A DNA stretch of 64,000 nt, from assembly GCA_028532855.1 (NCBI GenBank), contig JAQQAL010000010.1, positions 1 through 64,000 of the forward strand, written 5' to 3'. Positions 55,985 to 64,000 of the stretch are shown here, in pieces (positions within the stretch are counted from its first letter, which is position 1; the number at the start of each line of letters is the position of its first letter). This DNA is from Candidatus Thalassospirochaeta sargassi (lineage in GTDB: Bacteria; Spirochaetota; Spirochaetia; UBA9216). The notes beneath the pieces are model-generated. The model saw nothing but the letters and a program-made list of their open reading frames with translations, was not told the DNA's origin and did not search any database. The position numbers and the translations under genes are program-made.

Positions 55985-58900
55985 ATGAAAAGAAAGATTT
56001 TTATTATAATATTAGCGGTTTTATCTGCTTTTGCTGTATCAGCGGACGGAGACGAAACAGTAGATTTACTGAAGTCTCCTGATATTATGGCTTCCGGCGG
56101 TAGCTATACTTCAACATTATCGCCAATGTCGGATATATACAATCCGGCTGCATCGGCGCTGCAGCAGAGGCTCGCATTTAATATTAATTATATAGCGCTT
56201 TTCGGCGATAATACCCTGAGCGGCTATAACGGTACAGCGTTGAACCTGGGCGCCGCAATACCGCTTCGTATCGGAGTTATAACTGCCGGCGGGTATTTCC
56301 TGGGGACCGACTCACTCGACGAGATTGACGCCGGTGTTCAGGGAGGTTTCAGAACCGGATTCGCAAAAGAACTTTATCCGGGATTGCTTACAGGAATTGG
56401 TATTAACCTTGGGTTCGGAGAAAGCTGGGCCTTATCAGCTGATCTTGGTTTTATAAAAGAAGAAGGCGACCTCGGTTTTATAAAGGATATGAAGTGGGGG
56501 GTTGTGCTTGGTGAACTCGGATACTCAGGATTCAATACCACTGATTATTCCTCCGTTTTTACTCCGGGCGGCGGAATCAGTTTTGACCTGCTGGATAAGG
56601 AGAAGATTAATTTCGGTGTTAATGCTGATCTTTCATTTCCGGGTTTTATCGAAAGTATGAACCTGAACCTCGGGGGCGATCTGGAGCTGTTTGATGTAAT
56701 TGGACTTCAGTTTTCATCCAGGATGGATCTTTCTGAACTCATTGAAGGGGACCCCTCGGGACTGGTTCCTTCATTAGGAGTTTATGTTAATCTGAAAACA
56801 AATTTTGAAGATGACGACCTTTCAAAGCGGGGTTGGTCGCAGAACGATGTAAGAACCTCTGTTTCCGCCGCTCCCATGCGGAACGGTTTATGGGCTGTTG
56901 GAGCCGGCATCAACGCAGAACTTGGGGTAATAGATGAATCTGCACCGGAGATAATGCTTGATCTGTCGGAATTTTTCGGAGAGGTCAAAACGGACGGCAT
57001 TGAATCAGATGATCAAGAAGCTGATGACGACGGCACTGATGACGACGGCACTGATGATGACGGCACTGATGACGACGGTGTAAAAGAAGTTTCTTTGAAA
57101 AGTGGAAAATCTCTGAAGACTATTAGAAATGTCGCCGAGGGGAATAAAAAAAATAACGATAAAAAATACATATCCTACAGTGAATATAATCCAGGAAATA
57201 TGGATGAAGGGCCTGATGGAGAAAGAATCGTTACTTATATATCACCTAATAATGACGGTATTAAAGACTTCGTTGAAATCCCGGTAAGTATCACAGATAC
57301 GAGGTACATAAAGGGTTTTTCTTTCATCATTGAAGACGAAGAAGGAAATGAGATAAAAAAGATTGAAAACAAGGAAAAAAGACCTGAAAATGCAGGTTTT
57401 TTGAATTTCTTTAAAAGAATTTTTTATGTCGAAAAAGGTGTAGATATTCCTGAAACAATAAGATGGGAAGGCATAGGCGATGACGGCGAGGTTGCTGAAG
57501 ACGGTTTTTACCGGTTTTATATGCAGGCCTGGGATGATAATGGGAATATTTCTGAAACAGAAAAATACGGCTTAGTTGTAGATAATACTGCTCCTGCTGC
57601 AGAACTTGTGGGACTTGACGCTGAAGAAAAGATATTCAGCCCCAATAACGACGGTCTAAAAGATCAATTACCGATAGAACAGTACGGTAGTTTAGAAGAT
57701 AAATGGGTCGCAGTAATAAAAAGTGCAGATGGGAGAGTATACAAAAATTACAGCTGGCAGAACGGTTCTCCCGATAGTTTTGTCTGGGACGGCAAAGATG
57801 ACAGAAAGCTGCTTGTGCCGGACGGAGTTTATTTTTACTATCTGGAGTCTTCGGATAGGGCCGGTAATTCCTTTGAGACCGAGATTGCGAATATAATAAT
57901 TAATACCCAGACAACGCCGATAGCACTCGATGTTGACGCATCATATTTTGCTCCGGGTGCTTCAGAGGGTACAACATCGGTAAGCTTCAGGCCTGATGTT
58001 CCTGTTAAGACCGGCATACGATCCTGGTCGCTGAGTGTGGTAGATAGTTCAGGTTCAACAGTGAAAAAGTATGAAGACGGTGAAATACCTGATAGTATTG
58101 TTTATCGAGGAGAGAAAGGCAATGGATATATCAGTGAAGGAAGATACAAAGGAATTCTTGATATAAAATACATCAACGGTAATAATCCTGTTGTAGAATC
58201 GCCTGTCATTGTAGCAGATACAACCCCACCGGAGGCCTCAGCAAAGGTATCTTTAAGAGTGTTCAGTCCCAACGGAGATGGTAAAAAAGATGTAATAAAC
58301 ATTTATCAGGAAACATCGACTGAAGATGTCTGGTATGCTGAGATTACAGGTTCTGGCGGTAATGTAGTTCGCAGCTACAAATGGGTACAGAATGCAGAAT
58401 CATCTTTCAGTTGGGATGGATACGCTGAAGACGGAAGTCTTGCAGAAGACGGAAGCTACTACTACCGGTTGTATACTGAGGACAGGGCCGGAAACAGTGT
58501 GATATCAGAACCTGTCAGTTTTGAACTGGATACGGAAGAGACGCCGGTAATTCTTACAGCTGCTCCGGAAGCGTTTTCACCGAATGGAGACAGGGTGAAC
58601 GACGTATTAAATCTCACACCGATTTTGAATGTCAAAGACGGTATTCAATCGTACAAGCTGGTTATCAGCAGTACAGATGGAAAAGTTGTCAAGACTATTG
58701 CAAGTGAAGGCAGAATTAAAAATAAATTCGTTTGGGATGGAGTTACCGAAGCTGGACGGAAGGCTGATGACGGAACCTACCGTGCTGCAATAGAGGTAGT
58801 CTATGAAAAGGGTAATATATCCAATGCAGTAACCAGGGATTTTATTCTTGATACCTCTTTTCCTGTTATTGACGCAGATATAGATTTAACACTGTTTTCA

Positions 58901-60214
58901 CCCGATGAGGACGGCTTGAAGGATCAAATAGTTATCTCACAGAAAACAAGCGAAGAGGAGCTTATTTCCGCCCTGATTAAAGATGAAACGGGGAAGGTTG
59001 TAAGGGCGTATAACTGGGAAGGTTCAGCCGGCAATATAATCTGGGATGGAACAGACGAAAACGGTAATAAGGTCGACGATGGAATATACAGTTATTTGGT
59101 TTCTGCAGAAGACAAGTCCGGTAACAGGACTGAAAAGACAATAGACAGAATTGAGGTAGATAACAGGCAGACTACCGTATTTATTACGGCAAGCAGCAAG
59201 GGCTTTACCCCGGACGGTGACGGAAGCAACGACAGAATGGAATTTGCTACTATGGCTACCCTGAAAGAAGGCGTTGAAAGCTGGAAGGTTGTAATAAAGA
59301 AAAATGGCAGCCAGACGGTAAAAACATTCTCCGGAGATATACTGCCTGAAAAAATTATATGGGATGGAAAGTCGGATGAAGGTATTGTAATTGAGGGTGA
59401 GTTCAGTGCTGAATACAGTGTGAAATACCTGAAGGGAAATGAGCCGGAATCTATTACCAAGGAATTCAGCATAGATATTTCTGCCCCGACAGCGGTTGTA
59501 ACAGCTGCTCCCAGGCCTTTTTCTCCGGATAACGACGGTGTTGATGATGAAATCGCTATATCAATTGATGTAAGCGATGCAAGTAAAATAAGTGATTGGA
59601 AATTCGATATAGTTGATCGACAAGGTAATGAATTTACTTCCTTTGGTGGAAAGGGGGAGCCGGCACAAGAAATTATATGGGATGGAATTGGAAAGTCGGG
59701 TGCACTGGTAATTGCAGCTGAGGACTATCCTTACAGACTTACTGTGACTGACGAGTTTGGTAATACAGCAACTGAATACGGAATTATTCCTGTTGATGTT
59801 CTTGTTGTTAAAGAAGGTAATCAACTGAAAATCCGTATAGCTAGTATAACCTTCGCTCCGGACAGCGCAGAATTACGAAGGGATGATGCGGAGATCAAAG
59901 CCAAAAATGAATATGTGCTAGGGCGCCTCGCAGAGATCCTTGAGAAATATGATAGCTATAACATTCTTATAGAGGGGCATGCTGTGAGTGTATACTGGAG
60001 TGATGCCGAGAGAGCAGAGAGGGAACAGCAGGAAGAACTTCTTCCCCTATCGAAGGCAAGGGCTGAGACTGTAAAGAACTATCTTGAACAGCTCGGCGTA
60101 GCAGGAAGAAGGATGTCCACCGAGGGTATCGGGGGAGAGAATCCGGTTGTTCCGCATAGCGATCTTGAGAACCGCTGGAAAAACAGAAGAGTAGAGTTCA
60201 TTCTACTTAAATAG
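55985..60214 (+). CDS. Giant surface protein: barrel-like N-terminus, FlgD-Ig-like repeats, OmpA C-terminus
   Basis: 1409 residues. Signal peptide about 1-20 (LAVLSAFAVSA-DG). Residues 25-330 read as outer-membrane beta-barrel strands. An Asp-rich linker (345-366) is made of DDDGT repeats. Eight Ig/FlgD-like units follow with a period near 104 residues, each opening with F-[ST]-P-[ND]-x-DG (near 419, 551, 656 degenerate, 760, 864, 972, 1075, 1179) and ending W-DG-x-x-DG-Y. The C-terminal 120 residues are OmpA-like (FAPDSAELR, ILIEGHAVS, RAETVKNYLEQLGV, NRRVEFILL), binding peptidoglycan. It should tether the outer membrane to the wall. Confidence 0.82.
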   Translation: MKRKIFIIILAVLSAFAVSADGDETVDLLKSPDIMASGGSYTSTLSPMSDIYNPAASALQQRLAFNINYIALFGDNTLSGYNGTALNLGAAIPLRIGVITAGGYFLGTDSLDEIDAGVQGGFRTGFAKELYPGLLTGIGINLGFGESWALSADLGFIKEEGDLGFIKDMKWGVVLGELGYSGFNTTDYSSVFTPGGGISFDLLDKEKINFGVNADLSFPGFIESMNLNLGGDLELFDVIGLQFSSRMDLSELIEGDPSGLVPSLGVYVNLKTNFEDDDLSKRGWSQNDVRTSVSAAPMRNGLWAVGAGINAELGVIDESAPEIMLDLSEFFGEVKTDGIESDDQEADDDGTDDDGTDDDGTDDDGVKEVSLKSGKSLKTIRNVAEGNKKNNDKKYISYSEYNPGNMDEGPDGERIVTYISPNNDGIKDFVEIPVSITDTRYIKGFSFIIEDEEGNEIKKIENKEKRPENAGFLNFFKRIFYVEKGVDIPETIRWEGIGDDGEVAEDGFYRFYMQAWDDNGNISETEKYGLVVDNTAPAAELVGLDAEEKIFSPNNDGLKDQLPIEQYGSLEDKWVAVIKSADGRVYKNYSWQNGSPDSFVWDGKDDRKLLVPDGVYFYYLESSDRAGNSFETEIANIIINTQTTPIALDVDASYFAPGASEGTTSVSFRPDVPVKTGIRSWSLSVVDSSGSTVKKYEDGEIPDSIVYRGEKGNGYISEGRYKGILDIKYINGNNPVVESPVIVADTTPPEASAKVSLRVFSPNGDGKKDVINIYQETSTEDVWYAEITGSGGNVVRSYKWVQNAESSFSWDGYAEDGSLAEDGSYYYRLYTEDRAGNSVISEPVSFELDTEETPVILTAAPEAFSPNGDRVNDVLNLTPILNVKDGIQSYKLVISSTDGKVVKTIASEGRIKNKFVWDGVTEAGRKADDGTYRAAIEVVYEKGNISNAVTRDFILDTSFPVIDADIDLTLFSPDEDGLKDQIVISQKTSEEELISALIKDETGKVVRAYNWEGSAGNIIWDGTDENGNKVDDGIYSYLVSAEDKSGNRTEKTIDRIEVDNRQTTVFITASSKGFTPDGDGSNDRMEFATMATLKEGVESWKVVIKKNGSQTVKTFSGDILPEKIIWDGKSDEGIVIEGEFSAEYSVKYLKGNEPESITKEFSIDISAPTAVVTAAPRPFSPDNDGVDDEIAISIDVSDASKISDWKFDIVDRQGNEFTSFGGKGEPAQEIIWDGIGKSGALVIAAEDYPYRLTVTDEFGNTATEYGIIPVDVLVVKEGNQLKIRIASITFAPDSAELRRDDAEIKAKNEYVLGRLAEILEKYDSYNILIEGHAVSVYWSDAERAEREQQEELLPLSKARAETVKNYLEQLGVAGRRMSTEGIGGENPVVPHSDLENRWKNRRVEFILLK
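57023..57082 (+). repeat. 15-bp tandem repeat, four copies, coding DDDGT
   Basis: GATGACGACGGCACT twice, then GATGATGACGGCACT and a diverged fourth copy. It stays in frame and encodes the Asp-rich linker of the surface protein. The near-identity at DNA level makes copy-number variation likely. Confidence 0.9.
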
Positions 60215-60229
60215 ATTTGGAAATAATCA

Positions 60230-61219
60230 TTGAAGAAGATAATTGTTTTATTAATTGTATTACTTGTAATAGTAATAATTGCTGCAGGTGGATTGTTATT
60301 TGCAGCAGTAAAAATAAATTCCGCACCTGATAATATGCCCGACCAGACCTTTTTTCGTGTTAACAAGGGAGATAATGCCGGACTGATAGCGGAAAACCTT
60401 TTTTATCAGGGAATGATAAGAAGCAGTACATTTTTTAATCTTTATGTAAGGATTATGAATACGGGCGGGGATATGAAGTCCGGACTGTACAGGATAAAAG
60501 CCGGAGCATCTACAGCAGAAATACATGATATTCTTCTGCAGGGCAGCGAAGAGCTGTTCAAGGTGGCTGTACCTCCGGGGCTTACCTCAACTGAAATTGC
60601 ACTGATTCTTGAGGATTCAGGCGTCACTGATGCTGAGACATTCTTATCTGAAGTTGAGAAGCAGGAGGCTGAAGGTTTTCTTTTCCCGGATACATATTAT
60701 TTCCCGCTGGAGTACCCGGCTGATAAGGTTGTAGCATATATGGTTGAGGTGTTCTTCAATGAGGCGGAATCAGTGTATCCGGCCATACATGAAATGAGTA
60801 AAGAAGTACTCATGGAAAAGGTAATAATGGCTTCGGTTGTAGAACGAGAATATCGGCGGGATGACGAAGCAGCAAGGATTGCATCGGTGTTTTATAACCG
60901 GATAGACGAGAATATGTATCTTGGATCATGTGCGACAGTCGTATATATAATTACGGAAATTGAGGGCAGGGAGCATCCTGAAAGGCTGCTTTATCGTGAT
61001 TTGGATATAGAATCGTCTTATAATACATATAGACATAAGGGGCTGCCGCCGGGACCGATATGCAATCCGGGGCTGACTGCTTTGAATGCAGCATTTAATC
61101 CTGATGATACTGACTATCTTTATTTTTTACTTGAGGATCCGGCTCAAGGAAATCACACATTTTCAAGAAGTCTTGCTGAGCATAACAGATCATATGAATT
61201 GTATATAAAAGGGAAATGA
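60230..61219 (+). CDS. mltG: Endolytic murein transglycosylase MltG
   Basis: 329 residues: an N-terminal membrane helix (4-24), a LysM-like region (VNKGDNAGLIAENLFYQ), and the YceG catalytic domain with the conserved Glu in ASVVEREYR and HKGLPPGPICNPGLTAL. It cuts nascent glycan strands and limits their length. TTG start; overlaps dnaG by 4 bases (ATGA). Confidence 0.92.
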   Translation: MKKIIVLLIVLLVIVIIAAGGLLFAAVKINSAPDNMPDQTFFRVNKGDNAGLIAENLFYQGMIRSSTFFNLYVRIMNTGGDMKSGLYRIKAGASTAEIHDILLQGSEELFKVAVPPGLTSTEIALILEDSGVTDAETFLSEVEKQEAEGFLFPDTYYFPLEYPADKVVAYMVEVFFNEAESVYPAIHEMSKEVLMEKVIMASVVEREYRRDDEAARIASVFYNRIDENMYLGSCATVVYIITEIEGREHPERLLYRDLDIESSYNTYRHKGLPPGPICNPGLTALNAAFNPDDTDYLYFLLEDPAQGNHTFSRSLAEHNRSYELYIKGK

Positions 61220-62973
61220 GTAGAAACGTAAGAGACGAAATAAACAGTAAATTAAATATTGTAGATGTTGTCGGGAAATATCTTACTCTGAAGAGAGCCG
61301 GCAACAGGTACATAGGTCTCTGTCCATTTCATAACGAGAAAACCCCTTCGTTTTCAGTAACCCCGGACAGTAATCTTTTTTATTGTTTCGGCTGCCATAA
61401 GGGTGGAACAATATTCGATTTCATTATGGAAATTGAGAATATGGATTTCCCGGAGTCGCTGAAGTTTCTTGCAGAGAAGGCCGGGGTTGAGCTTGACGAC
61501 CGAAGCGGTATCAGCAGTCCCGACAGAAAAAAAAGAGATGCTCTTAAAGAGCTGTACGGCAGGGTTGCTGGCAGTCTTGAATTTATTCTTGAAAACAGGA
61601 ATGAAGCTGCTGTTGCGCGTGATTATCTGAAGGCTCGCGGGCTGACTGATGAAATCATAAAAGAATTCAGGATAGGCTGGGCTCCGGATGACAGGACCTG
61701 GCTGTTAAAATTTCTGAAGACTAAAGGCTATTCAGAGAAATTTCTTGCAGAAAGCGGTTTGTTTTCACAGCGCGGCCTTGAATATCCTTTGTTTTCAGGG
61801 AGAATTATGTTTCCTCTAACTAATACCGCCGGTGATGTGATTGGATTCAGCGGCAGAACTCTGAAAGATTTCGGACCTAAATATATAAATTCTCCCGAAA
61901 CACCAATTTTTTACAAGAAAAAAAATCTTTATGGTTTAAGTAATTCTATAAAGGCTATCAGGCAGGCTGGTTACTTCATACTCTGTGAGGGGCAGATGGA
62001 TGTAATTGCATACCATCAGGCCGGTATTAAAAATACAATTGCACCTTTGGGGACTGCCTATACATCTGACCAGGCAATGCTGTTGAAGAGATATGCTGAT
62101 AAGGCTGTACTTTCTTTTGATGGTGATGCCGCAGGGCAGAAAGCGATAAAGAAGGCGATAATAATAAATGAAGGCCGAGATATTAAAACGAAAGTAGCTG
62201 TTTTTGGCGATAAGGAAGACCCTGCGGATTTACTGCTAAATAAGGGTGAAAAGGCATTGCATAAAGTATTAAAATCTACTATAAATAGCTTTGATTATAT
62301 TCTGGAAAATGCAATAAATGTATCCAATATAAGAAGCCCGGAAGGTAAAGAGCAGATTATCCGCCTGATGGAGGACTATCTAAACAGTTTAAGCTCAGAG
62401 GTTAGAAGAGCCGGCTGTATAAATGAGATAGCTGAAAGACTTGGCGTAGATAGCAGTTCGGTCCAGAAGGACCTGAGGCGCGGGCCTGGAGCACCGGAAC
62501 GTAATCAACCTGCGGGACAAAGAAGCAACCGGCAGAATCGTCTAAGCTCAGAATTATTTCTGATGATTGCTGTCGTAGTAAGCAGGGAAGAATTTACATG
62601 GGTTCGAGGCAGGATAGACATCGACGATCTTGAAGATGAAAGAGCAAGAAAGATTTTTATCGCCCTTGAAGAATGTTACAGAAACGAGGAAAACGGAATA
62701 GATTCAGTTCTTAACAGATTAGCGGATGAAGAACTAACCTCTCTGATAGCTGAGAAAGTGACGTCCGAAGAATACAGTATAAACACTGAAGAACTGATAA
62801 AAGATTCGGTCAGGAAGATAAAGAAAAATAGTCTGTTGAATAAGAGAGAGGAAATCGTTAGAAAGTTGAAGAACATCTCATCAAATACCGAAAGCGGTGT
62901 TAATGAAAAAGATCTTCTCTCCGAAAAGATCTATATAGATCAGGAAATTGAAAAACTGAGGGTAGGGATATAA
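61216..62973 (+). CDS. dnaG: DNA primase
   Basis: 585 residues. CHC2 zinc finger with Cys36, His39, Cys57, Cys60 (CPFH, CFGC); Toprim core with LCEGQMDV (acidic Glu) and SFDGDAAG; C-terminal helicase-interaction region (from about 440) is divergent. Synthesises replication primers. It lies in the conserved macromolecular-synthesis order, directly before rpoD with a TAATG overlap. Confidence 0.96.
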   Translation: MSRNVRDEINSKLNIVDVVGKYLTLKRAGNRYIGLCPFHNEKTPSFSVTPDSNLFYCFGCHKGGTIFDFIMEIENMDFPESLKFLAEKAGVELDDRSGISSPDRKKRDALKELYGRVAGSLEFILENRNEAAVARDYLKARGLTDEIIKEFRIGWAPDDRTWLLKFLKTKGYSEKFLAESGLFSQRGLEYPLFSGRIMFPLTNTAGDVIGFSGRTLKDFGPKYINSPETPIFYKKKNLYGLSNSIKAIRQAGYFILCEGQMDVIAYHQAGIKNTIAPLGTAYTSDQAMLLKRYADKAVLSFDGDAAGQKAIKKAIIINEGRDIKTKVAVFGDKEDPADLLLNKGEKALHKVLKSTINSFDYILENAINVSNIRSPEGKEQIIRLMEDYLNSLSSEVRRAGCINEIAERLGVDSSSVQKDLRRGPGAPERNQPAGQRSNRQNRLSSELFLMIAVVVSREEFTWVRGRIDIDDLEDERARKIFIALEECYRNEENGIDSVLNRLADEELTSLIAEKVTSEEYSINTEELIKDSVRKIKKNSLLNKREEIVRKLKNISSNTESGVNEKDLLSEKIYIDQEIEKLRVGI

Positions 62974-64000
62974 TGTCAGATTTGCAGACAGAACCTGCTG
63001 TAGAAAAACTGCTGGAATATGCAAAGAATAAGAAGAGCGTCACTTATGATGAAATAAATGATATGCTCCCCGATGAGGTCGTAAACTCCGACAAGATCGA
63101 GGAAATAATTGCCCTTCTTGAGAAAAATAAAGTAAGTATCGTAGAGGAATCTACTCTGCCGGGTGGGCCGCCGGAAGATCTGGATGAGATACTTGAAGAG
63201 AACGATGACGAAGATCTCCCGGATGATGAAATTGAAGAAGAGAGTGATGAGCCTGTAGCGGCGGAGGTTGAAGCCCCCGTAGAAAAAAAGAGAATTGTAT
63301 ACAGTGAAAAGGAAACATCTATTGATGATCCTATTCGTCTCTATCTTCGCGAGATAGGTAAAGAAAATCTTCTGACTGCAGAACAGGAAGTTGAGCTTTC
63401 GAAACAGATGGAAGAAGGCGAAAACATCATCAAGGAAGTTATAAAGAATTCGGGTATGGTTATACCTGAGTTCAATAACCTGATGCTGAAAACCTTCTCA
63501 AAGGTTGATCCTCGCGAACTTGATCTAAGCAAGAAGGAAATTTCTGAATTTCTTGCTGAGCGAAGAAGACTCACACAGTTTTATCGTGAAAAACTGAAAG
63601 AAATAAGACCTCAGCTGAAAAACTATATCGAACTTAAAAACGGTATTGTAGAAAAGGGCGGTAATGTAATAAACGATGAGGAGCTGTTGAAGAAGAGGAA
63701 AACTCTGCTTAAAAAGATAGATGATATTGATATTCATCAGGAGGAGATTCTATATTTCTCCGACAGGTTCACCATTGCAGCGGAAAAAATCAACAAATAT
63801 CAGAAAAAGCAGCAGAAAATTGAGCGGAGACTCAAGGTTAACAGTATGCGTGAGCTTCGAACCCTTGGAAGAGGACTTGCTCAGACAGCCAAAAGACGGG
63901 ATATTGAAGAAGAACTGGGGCTTAATTCCGAAGAAATAAAAGAAAAAATCAGACAGGTGCAGGTTGCTGATAAAAAGCTGAATCAGCTTGAAATCGAATT
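62973..64000 (+). CDS. rpoD: RNA polymerase primary sigma factor RpoD (3' truncated by window)
   Basis: About 342 codons are visible, open to the window edge. Region 1.1 (AVEKLLEYAKNKKSVTYDEIND), an acidic linker, region 1.2 (DDPIRLYLREIGKENLLTAEQE), then the long non-conserved region. Regions 2-4 lie beyond the window. It overlaps the dnaG stop by TAATG, so primase and sigma factor are co-translated. This factor should recognise the sigma-70 promoters listed here. Confidence 0.95.
   Translation, partial: MSDLQTEPAVEKLLEYAKNKKSVTYDEINDMLPDEVVNSDKIEEIIALLEKNKVSIVEESTLPGGPPEDLDEILEENDDEDLPDDEIEEESDEPVAAEVEAPVEKKRIVYSEKETSIDDPIRLYLREIGKENLLTAEQEVELSKQMEEGENIIKEVIKNSGMVIPEFNNLMLKTFSKVDPRELDLSKKEISEFLAERRRLTQFYREKLKEIRPQLKNYIELKNGIVEKGGNVINDEELLKKRKTLLKKIDDIDIHQEEILYFSDRFTIAAEKINKYQKKQQKIERRLKVNSMRELRTLGRGLAQTAKRRDIEEELGLNSEEIKEKIRQVQVADKKLNQLEIE

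Noticed and set aside
57023-57082. Short direct repeats as a CRISPR array
   Set aside because: Units abut with no spacers and lie in frame within a coding sequence.

Overview
The window is a chromosomal segment of a free-living-type spirochaete, probably in the Spirochaetales. The main evidence is a FlaB-type core flagellin ([15 protein letters not shown]-terminus) behind a sigma-28 promoter, a PUR-domain protein of the Borrelia BpuR type next to rnhB and a short smc, and many lipoproteins and proteins of unknown function. Housekeeping genes dominate. I see no CRISPR array, no prophage and no complete insertion sequence; the extreme left edge may hold the first codons of a leftward gene, possibly a transposase.

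Layout. 0-4 kb: membrane-bound HisKA_2-type sensor kinase, UvrD/PcrA-type helicase, small membrane exporter. 4.1-6.9 kb: three-gene ABC importer (lipoprotein, permease, ATPase). 6.9-11.6 kb: two tandem DUF362/ferredoxin proteins, an RNA m5C methyltransferase, a UDG-superfamily glycosylase and a TrkA-type K+ channel. 11.8-16.5 kb: GldA/GldF/GldG-like ABC-2 system plus a DUF4340 protein. 16.6-19.9 kb: an AT-rich accessory stretch with a small secreted protein, a CBS protein, an apparent PTS-EIIA remnant, a PlsC acyltransferase and a MORN/YwqK-like repeat protein. 20-24.7 kb: a LacI-controlled ribose-type sugar ABC operon with a double-palindrome operator and an internal terminator hairpin. 24.8-31.2 kb: a predicted queuosine-tRNA mannosyltransferase, phosphoglucomutase, an orphan radical SAM/SPASM protein, tRNA-Gly, bpuR and rnhB.

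31.2-42.2 kb is one long rightward gene series: smc, two envelope proteins, ffh-rpsP-khpA-rimM-trmD-rplS, a YlqG/YlqH-like flagellar export pair, an HD-GYP phosphodiesterase, yraN and two small proteins. 42.3-50.4 kb: HEAT-like exported protein, lipoprotein, coaD, rpmF-acpP-rnc, CCA-adding enzyme, flaB and thiamine pyrophosphokinase. 50.4-64 kb: SPFH-like and HAD proteins, aroH, map, tRNA-Thr, tRNA-Tyr, YkgJ and MBL proteins, a 1409-residue repeat/OmpA surface protein, then mltG-dnaG-rpoD (rpoD runs off the right edge).

The most striking recurring signal is start-codon architecture. At a dozen transcription-unit starts on both strands a -10-like hexamer (often with a matching -35) lies only 6-7 bases before the start codon and there is no Shine-Dalgarno sequence, so those mRNAs should be leaderless. 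Genes inside operons and several highly expressed genes (flaB, ffh, rplS, sugar-binding protein) carry ordinary Shine-Dalgarno sites. A second notable signal is a near-perfect CsrA-binding stem-loop in the flaB leader.
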